Below, piece by piece: positions 6,176-10,871 of a DNA stretch of 10,871 bases. Numbering within the stretch: the first letter of the stretch is position 1; every line of letters begins with the position of its first letter. Position numbers and translations under genes: made by a program. The notes under the pieces are model-generated. The model was not told where the DNA came from, did not search any database, and was given only the letters and a program-made list of their open reading frames with translations. The stretch comes from an uncultured Clostridium sp. (GTDB lineage Bacteria; Bacillota; Clostridia; Lachnospirales; Lachnospiraceae). The stretch covers positions 1 to 10,871 of the forward strand of contig CALELW010000151.1 of NCBI GenBank assembly GCA_937902905.1, written 5' to 3'.

Positions 6176-7354
6176 ATGAGAGGACATTACAAAAAGAATT
6201 TTACACACGGATATAATGGGGAAATCCTAAAGATATGTATGACAGCAGGTGGCATAAGCTATAACGGTTTGAAGCTGATGAATGGCGACAGAGAAACATA
6301 TACAAATGCCATCAGAAAACTAAAGAAAGAAAATATCTTGTCTGTTAAGTGGGTGGGACGAAATTGTATAGCTACATTTACAAATTTCGATAATGTGCAG
6401 GAGTTGTTTATTGATGACTATATAAGTTACCTTGGTACATATACAAGATATATTTCGCAAAAGTCAAAAGCACTTGGTTGGTACAAGTCTGCAAAACATA
6501 AATCTGAATCCATAAAAGCTTTTCGGTATAGCGATATTGTCATGCTCCTATACGGCACATCTGTTAAAACTTTAACAAGCGACAAGCCAAAACTTTATAA
6601 AGATGAAATCGTTACAGATGGAGATGCCTATTTCTATTCTGATACAGAGGTTAAAGCCTTAGTGGGCGGTACGGTACTTATTGATGACGAAAACAAAAAC
6701 GAGAAGTTTATAGTAACATCACGCGCACAAGGATTTATTGTATCAAGTGGAGGAGTCTATATGATGTACCACACTGGCGGTACAAATAGAATGGCATGGA
6801 GAACATCTCAAGAACAGCAGATGAAATTCAGAACCGCAAAGTTTGTAACAAAATACTTCAATGGGAACTACTCTTTGCAGGAAATCAGTGATTGCATTGT
6901 ATATGCAGATACGATAAATCCATTTGTAGAAATTTTCAACGATGAAACATTAAACAAAAAAAATAAATATGCCAACTATATGTCATTGGAAAACGGATAT
7001 GCGAACACCTATTTTCTGCCATACTCTAAAGAAGGTCAATATTTAACTGATTTTATGGTTCATAAAAATTGGAAAGAGAGAATGATTGATTATTTCATCG
7101 AAGATGATTCTGTAAAAAAAGCAAAAATCGGTTCTGTTGCAGATTTAAACGATGGAGAACATCCAATTCTTTTATTTTGTATACCAAATGCCACAAGATT
7201 ATATAAATTTCTACTCAATGCAGAAATCGTGGACAAAGAGTTTCACGTATATTGTTTTGACTTCCAAGAAGAATTCTTAAATGCAGTTGTTGATGGAAAA
7301 GCAAAAATCTTTAGTACTCCATTTGAAGATTTTATAAAGGCAATGGATTGTTAA
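6176..7354 (+). CDS. Mobile-element protein with N-terminal winged helix, unknown function
   Basis: A 392-residue soluble protein. The start ATG 6176 has AGGAG (6164-6168) seven bases upstream; an in-frame TTG at 6155 precedes that ribosome site and is rejected. Residues about 12-70 form a likely winged helix, with recognition helix ETYTNAIRKLKKENIL and wing VKWVGRNCIATF. The middle carries RYSDIVMLLYG, YFYSDTEVKAL and SSGGVYMMYHTGG, followed by RTSQEQQMK. The C-terminal part has YFLPYSKEGQYLTDFM. From memory, the same order of blocks (YMIYNTG, then a basic/acidic stretch, then YLPxxxEGxxLL) occurs in uncharacterised proteins of Firmicutes conjugative elements near TraG/VirD4 genes. I infer the same family but cannot name it. 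No nuclease or ATPase motif is evident. The XRE gene follows after 80 bases without a terminator. A relaxosome, replication or regulatory role is possible. Confidence 0.75.
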   Translation: MRGHYKKNFTHGYNGEILKICMTAGGISYNGLKLMNGDRETYTNAIRKLKKENILSVKWVGRNCIATFTNFDNVQELFIDDYISYLGTYTRYISQKSKALGWYKSAKHKSESIKAFRYSDIVMLLYGTSVKTLTSDKPKLYKDEIVTDGDAYFYSDTEVKALVGGTVLIDDENKNEKFIVTSRAQGFIVSSGGVYMMYHTGGTNRMAWRTSQEQQMKFRTAKFVTKYFNGNYSLQEISDCIVYADTINPFVEIFNDETLNKKNKYANYMSLENGYANTYFLPYSKEGQYLTDFMVHKNWKERMIDYFIEDDSVKKAKIGSVADLNDGEHPILLFCIPNATRLYKFLLNAEIVDKEFHVYCFDFQEEFLNAVVDGKAKIFSTPFEDFIKAMDC

Positions 7355-7384
7355 CATGTATAAAATATTTCCCGATGTTCTATA

Positions 7385-7412
7385 ACGGTACGCAATACTA
7401 TAATAATACCGT
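7385..7412 (+). promoter_or_regulatory. Possible -10 element inside an inverted repeat upstream of the XRE gene
   Basis: ACGGTA (7385-7390) and TACCGT (7407-7412) flank a TATAAT at 7399-7404. The -35 region is poor, with TGTTCT at the expected place. A palindrome over the -10 just upstream of an XRE gene would fit self-repression, with transcription starting close to 7411. The arms are only six bases, so chance is not excluded. Confidence 0.35.
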
Positions 7413-7416
7413 AATG

Positions 7417-7425
7417 AGGAGGTGG
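7417..7425 (+). promoter_or_regulatory. Ribosome binding site that sets a GTG start
   Basis: AGGAGGTGG is a near-perfect anti-16S match about 9-10 bases before GTG 7435. Upstream in-frame TTG 7348 and ATG 7414 lack a ribosome site, and ATG 7414 immediately abuts this one. The site therefore argues for GTG as the true start. Confidence 0.75.
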
Positions 7426-7434
7426 AATATATTT

Positions 7435-8172
7435 GTGCCAAAACTTAATGATAAAAATAAAACTATTCACGACACCTGCGAATGGGAATGGCAGAGCTTC
7501 GAAGTTGATAAAGTGGCAAGTGGAGCATTGCTTGCAGTTACAAGAAAACTTAATAAGTTAAGTACATCTGAGTTGGCAAAAAAGCTTAATGTCACAGATG
7601 ACACCATAAAAAAATGGGAAAAGGGTTCATGTAGCACAACGATGCTCAGAGAAATTGCTTCGAACTATATGCTAAATCAAGAATTACTGCTTCCGAGTAA
7701 AAAGACATCCAGTATATTATCTATCGAGCAAAAACCAGATAGCTTGCAGAAAGTATTTATTGCATATGAAAACAAAGAAATGGAAATGTTTTGCGAACGG
7801 ATTGTTATGGAAAAAGAAACAGGAAATATCGGCATCGAAAATGCAAAACACAAACATTTGCAGACAATTTTAAAACAATATGCACTTAATAAAGAACTGT
7901 ATAAGCAAGAATATTACCTTCGTCTTGCAGGATTATACAAAGGAAACAATCAAAAATTCCCGATTGCAGAATACGAGAACTATCTTCGGAGCTATTATGA
8001 TAGAAACAATATCACCTCAATATCTTTTAAGGAATTGTTTGAAAGAAGTATAGACCTTCCGGTATTAATGTATGACCTTGTGAAGATATTTCAATATCGT
8101 GAAGACAGTCAAGAAATACGAGACTTGGTAAAATATGTATTCAACTCAACCAAAAACATACGCTACACTTAA
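7435..8172 (+). CDS. XRE-family helix-turn-helix protein with a helical C-terminal domain
   Basis: From GTG 7435 this is 245 residues. Residues about 30-85 form an XRE/Cro-type helix-turn-helix: GALLAVTRKLNKLSTSELAKK (given from its first residues), LNVTDDTIKKWEKG and a following helix, with the Ser-Glu-Leu-Ala and Ile-x-x-Trp-Glu-x-Gly signature intact. The remaining 150 residues are mostly helical and charged, without a recognised domain; they may dimerise or bind a signal. It is likely a transcriptional regulator, possibly of its own operon through the palindrome at 7385-7412. The stop codon overlaps the ribosome site of the VirD4-type gene, which begins ten bases later, so the two are translationally linked. 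A regulator co-expressed with the coupling ATPase would be well placed to limit DNA transfer. That role is inferred. Confidence 0.82.
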   Translation: MPKLNDKNKTIHDTCEWEWQSFEVDKVASGALLAVTRKLNKLSTSELAKKLNVTDDTIKKWEKGSCSTTMLREIASNYMLNQELLLPSKKTSSILSIEQKPDSLQKVFIAYENKEMEMFCERIVMEKETGNIGIENAKHKHLQTILKQYALNKELYKQEYYLRLAGLYKGNNQKFPIAEYENYLRSYYDRNNITSISFKELFERSIDLPVLMYDLVKIFQYREDSQEIRDLVKYVFNSTKNIRYT

Positions 8173-8182
8173 GGAGGTACAC

Positions 8183-10162
8183 ATGGGCGAAAACAATAAT
8201 TTAAAGCCGGGTTTTGAACAGCAATCTTCAATGAAAATCTGGTTGGATTTTGTCAAGGAACAATCTGTAAAAAATAAAAAAGCAGTTATACGAATTGGAA
8301 TAACCACAGGAATTGCATCTCTGCTTGCAGGAGGAGTATTAACAACATACGGTGCAATTATAAGTAGAGATATAGCTCATTTCACTATTGGAAATTGGTT
8401 ATATTACAGTTTTACAAAACCTATATCGTGGTTATTGGGAACTGCAATATTCGGACTTATCAATGTCGGACTGACTAAATTTATTGTAGGAACACACAAA
8501 ACCGCAATCAGAGATAAAGACCGAAATTATGACGGTTCTGAGCGAGGCGATAACGGAACAGCAATGAAAGCGACAAAAGAAGAAAGACGAAATATGTTTC
8601 TCTACGGTGACTATCCAGATTTAAACGATATTATTCTTGGATGCGACACAGAGGACAAGCATGAGATGTATGTCCTAAATACGGGAAAAGAAAAAGTGGC
8701 AGAGGGCTTAAATAAAAACGTATTTGTTGTAGGCGCGCCGGGATGCGGTAAAACATTCTCATATATAATCTCCGCAATTATGCAAAAAATAAGAGCAGGA
8801 GAATCTATGGTTGTTACCGATTTGAAGAAAGATATTTACGGTGCAACAGCAGAAATGGCAAAAGCGAATGGATATGTCGTAAAAGTTTTGAATTTTGACA
8901 ATAGATTCTTCTTGCATTCCGATTCCATTAACTTTATGTCTCTTGTTGGAGAAAACGTATCACTTATTACAACTCTTGCAGAAACAATTATTTCCAACAT
9001 TTATGGAGAGGAACAGGAAGATTACTGGAAGACTATCGAAACGAACCTCTTGCAAGCTATAATGATTTACATAGCTACAAATGATAATGGTATACCAAAA
9101 ACGCTTGCATCTGTGTATAAAATTGTTAATGAAAAGACTAGCGCACAAATCTCAGCAATTGCTAAAGGACTTGATTCAGATAATCCGGCAGTGCCGTTCT
9201 TCAATAACTTCACTACTATGTCGGCACAGGTTCAAGACCAGTGTAAGAGTGGCTTATCATCTCATTTACAGGCACTTGCTAACCCAGTAATCCAGAAATT
9301 AGTAAGTGAAGATGACGTTGACCTTTCTTTGCTTGGAAAAGAGAAATGCATTTACTATGTCACATTAAACGACCAGAATCCAAAGCCGACATCATGGTTA
9401 GTTGCAATGACATTTACATTGATGTTCGAGCAGTTAACACAGTTGGCAGATGCGCAGATGAATCATAAATTGCCAGTGCCAGTAACATTATTAATGGATG
9501 AGTTTTACAATCTTGGAGTTATTCCTGCGTTCGATTCCAAAATCTCACAGGTGCGTTCGAGAGATATTCGTTGTTGGGTTGTCGTGCAGTCATTGGCACA
9601 GCTTGAAACACTCTATGATAAGACATGGGAGAAGATTGTAGAATGTTGTACCACATGGATAGTTATGAAAGTAAATGCACAAGGCACAGCGGAATACTTT
9701 GAGAAGATGAGTGGTGTCCAGACTACAGATACAGTAAGCGACAGATACACGGAAAAGAAAACAGATGCGATACAATATCACAACGAAGTGCAAAGAACCG
9801 TTGCCAGAGGACAAAGAATGGTTTACTTTGCAGATGAAATTCGTAGATTATCTCCAACGCACGTACTTGTATGGGTAAGTGGTCACAATGTTGCAGAACT
9901 TGAAAAGGTTGGTTATACAGAACATCCAATGTGCAAAGAAATCAGAGAGTGCAATTGCGTAGCACATATTCCTAATTGGATATATACACTGTCAGATTCG
10001 GAACGTGAACGTTTAGGTGTCATGAACGAAACTGAATTGTGGGAAGAAGAGGGCACAAGGAAAATTGAACTTTGCACGCCTGAAGATTTCAAAGAACATT
10101 GGAACAAGGAAAAGCAAAAAATGTTAGAAAAAATGCTTGCAGAAGCAGACAAAACAACTTAA
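8183..10162 (+). CDS. VirD4/TraG-type coupling ATPase
   Basis: A 659-residue membrane ATPase that delivers relaxase-bound DNA to the type IV secretion channel. The start ATG 8183 has AAGGAGG (8171-8177) five bases upstream; an in-frame ATG at 8135 lies inside the preceding gene and is rejected. Two membrane segments are at about residues 36-60 and 79-102. Next comes the family's NGTAMKATKEE block before the ATPase domain. Walker A GAPGCGKT is at 184-191 and Walker B LLMDEFYNLG has Asp439/Glu440. VVVQSLAQLE and IVMKVNAQGTAEYFEKMSG follow, as in other T4SS coupling proteins. An Arg/Glu-rich C-terminus ends in a short Lys/Glu helix. All key ATPase residues are present and the length is typical. 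It probably works with the VirB4 protein encoded upstream, although a regulatory block separates the two genes. Confidence 0.96.
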   Translation: MGENNNLKPGFEQQSSMKIWLDFVKEQSVKNKKAVIRIGITTGIASLLAGGVLTTYGAIISRDIAHFTIGNWLYYSFTKPISWLLGTAIFGLINVGLTKFIVGTHKTAIRDKDRNYDGSERGDNGTAMKATKEERRNMFLYGDYPDLNDIILGCDTEDKHEMYVLNTGKEKVAEGLNKNVFVVGAPGCGKTFSYIISAIMQKIRAGESMVVTDLKKDIYGATAEMAKANGYVVKVLNFDNRFFLHSDSINFMSLVGENVSLITTLAETIISNIYGEEQEDYWKTIETNLLQAIMIYIATNDNGIPKTLASVYKIVNEKTSAQISAIAKGLDSDNPAVPFFNNFTTMSAQVQDQCKSGLSSHLQALANPVIQKLVSEDDVDLSLLGKEKCIYYVTLNDQNPKPTSWLVAMTFTLMFEQLTQLADAQMNHKLPVPVTLLMDEFYNLGVIPAFDSKISQVRSRDIRCWVVVQSLAQLETLYDKTWEKIVECCTTWIVMKVNAQGTAEYFEKMSGVQTTDTVSDRYTEKKTDAIQYHNEVQRTVARGQRMVYFADEIRRLSPTHVLVWVSGHNVAELEKVGYTEHPMCKEIRECNCVAHIPNWIYTLSDSERERLGVMNETELWEEEGTRKIELCTPEDFKEHWNKEKQKMLEKMLAEADKTT

Positions 10163-10194
10163 TTAATTTAACACGGCATAAATCATTGCTTTAG

Positions 10195-10326
10195 TTCACT
10201 GTAAAGTGTATTTGTAATTTCATTATGTGACATCACCAGTGTACTAAAAAGTGTATTGGTGATACACCATGTTTATATCTACCAGTACACTATGCGGTGC
10301 ACTCCCAGTATACTGTAAGTGTATTG
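10195..10326 (+). repeat. CCAGTRYACT / AAGTGTATT repeat cluster
   Basis: Four related units follow the VirD4 gene. CCAGTGTACT (10236), CCAGTACACT (10282) and CCAGTATACT (10305) share a palindromic core with changing centre bases; CAGTATACTG (10306-10315) is a perfect palindrome. AAGTGTATT occurs three times, at 10204, 10249 and 10317. Each CCAGT unit is paired with a second half-site 11-12 bases on (GGTGCACT at 10296 in the third unit). The stretch 10233-10262 can fold as a 13-bp RNA hairpin with three G-U pairs and an AAAA loop. This resembles a cluster of operators or iterons. Confidence 0.75.
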
Positions 10327-10362
10327 AAATAAAATTATCTTAAAATTTTTGTTCAACTAGCT

Positions 10363-10402
10363 AATAACGTCACTTTCAATTAAGAGAGTGGCGTTATTTT
10401 GT
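10363..10402 (+). terminator. Intrinsic terminator downstream of the coupling-protein operon
   Basis: AATAACGTCACTTTC (10363-10377) pairs with GAGAGTGGCGTTATT (10384-10398) across a 6-base loop, with two G-U pairs, and runs into TTTTGTT. It lies about 200 bases after the VirD4 stop, so the repeat cluster in between would be transcribed. Confidence 0.75.
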
Positions 10403-10472
10403 TCCAACATTGGAGTTGGTTATAAAGTGTAAGGTAATTTGTAGAATCCACCTAACCACAATATGTAAAATC

Positions 10473-10730
10473 GTATGCAACATTGGAATTAAAAGATTGT
10501 TTACGGCTATATGCTAACTATTATATATTCGTATGATGTAGATGCGCCGGGAAGTTTTAATAAGTTTTTCTTTGCATATAATTTCATAAAATAAAGCAAG
10601 CCAATGTAACTGCAACGTAGCCTATAAACTGTAATAACTATAACGGTTTAAATACTAATTGCAGTTATATAAGCATTCAAGGTTATATATCGTTTATATA
10701 ATTGATTCGCATATCTCTAATGTTGCATAC
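10473..10730. repeat. Perfect 12-bp inverted repeat, widely spaced
   Basis: GTATGCAACATT (10473-10484) is the exact reverse complement of AATGTTGCATAC (10719-10730). The arms enclose 234 bases. They could be paired protein-binding sites or the ends of a small structured unit. No transposase or target duplication is visible. Confidence 0.6.
10607..10667. repeat. Nested inverted repeats able to form a branched hairpin
   Basis: The outer arms TAACTGCAA (10607-10615) and TTGCAGTTA (10659-10667) are perfect over 9 bp. Inside them, TAAACTGT (10625-10632) pairs with ACGGTTTA (10643-10650) with one G-U pair. The structure sits at the centre of the 12-bp inverted repeat region and could be a cruciform or an RNA stem. 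Confidence 0.55.
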
Positions 10731-10733
10731 CTA

Positions 10734-10818
10734 TCTGAATCTTGGTAACTTCCGGGAATTAAAAAAAACTGAATGAGACTTAATACAAGACTGAATCCCA
10801 ATTTTCTAGGAACTGAAT
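10734..10818 (+). repeat. ACTGAAT direct repeats with 22-bp spacing
   Basis: ACTGAAT occurs at 10768, 10790 and 10812, exactly 22 bases apart, with a related TCTGAAT at 10734. The series lies near the window edge and may continue or precede a gene beyond it. The motif is short, but the exact spacing argues against chance. Confidence 0.5.
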
Positions 10819-10871
10819 AAGAGTTAGTATTTCTTTGCATAAAAAAGCGGACAGTAAATTCATACCATCCG

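Larger units (their letters stand above)
10403..10871. other. Gene-free right end with inverted and direct repeats
   Basis: No open frame of useful length, tRNA or rRNA was found on either strand in this 469-base stretch. It is AT-rich and carries an interrupted 12-bp inverted repeat, a nested hairpin and a spaced ACTGAAT series, each listed separately. CAACATTGGRATT is repeated directly at 10405 and 10478, and CCGGGAA at 10547 and 10752. It could hold an origin of transfer, a control region for the next gene, or a replication site. Nothing here identifies which. Confidence 0.6.

Noticed and set aside
9081..9290. Short + strand frame inside the VirD4 gene
   Set aside because: It is a shifted frame of the coupling ATPase, with a low-complexity, Leu/His-rich translation and no ribosome site.
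10473..10730. Insertion-sequence or small transposable unit bounded by the 12-bp inverted repeats
   Set aside because: No transposase, no target-site duplication and no terminal similarity beyond the 12 bases were seen.
10163..10871. tRNA or other known structured RNA gene
   Set aside because: No cloverleaf, CCA end or T-loop consensus was found; the hairpins present do not match a riboswitch or known RNA that I can recognise.

Overview
The window is AT-rich and every convincing gene lies on the + strand. Codon use, strong AGGAGG-type ribosome sites and the gene content point to a Gram-positive anaerobe of the Clostridia, plausibly a gut Lachnospiraceae-like bacterium. The genes belong to a conjugative element, either an integrative element or a plasmid. 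The host assignment is inference. No relaxase, recombinase, replication gene or VirB6/TrbL-like gene is visible, so only part of the element is present.

Region 1 (1-1825) is the tail of an operon that begins outside the window. It encodes three small extracytoplasmic proteins: a single-pass membrane protein, a lipoprotein with a degenerate C39-like papain fold, and a second single-pass membrane protein. A strong intrinsic terminator follows. Region 2 (1855-4907) starts with a near-consensus promoter and encodes a PrgI/VirB3-like membrane protein followed by the VirB4-type ATPase, in overlapping frames. Region 3 (4906-8172) is a regulatory-looking block. It holds an array of TGACAC repeats with 21-bp spacing, a predicted winged-helix protein, a 388-bp spacer with AAACGATA repeats, a second and larger winged-helix protein, and an XRE-family protein. 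Region 4 (8183-10162) encodes the VirD4/TraG-type coupling ATPase, which appears to be co-transcribed with the XRE gene. Region 5 (10163-10871) has no gene. It contains a cluster of CCAGTRYACT/AAGTGTATT repeats, an intrinsic terminator, several inverted repeats and a short ACTGAAT series with 22-bp spacing.

Together VirB3-like, VirB4 and VirD4 would form the inner-membrane and energy core of a type IV secretion channel. The secreted or membrane proteins in region 1 are probable accessory or surface components. The three predicted DNA-binding proteins between the two ATPases may control transfer or process the element's DNA. The most distinctive feature is that each of the larger spacers carries its own family of short repeats, often spaced by whole numbers of helical turns. 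The two largest arrays each lie directly upstream of a predicted winged-helix gene, which suggests self-directed iteron- or operator-like binding sites. This is a hypothesis from sequence pattern alone.
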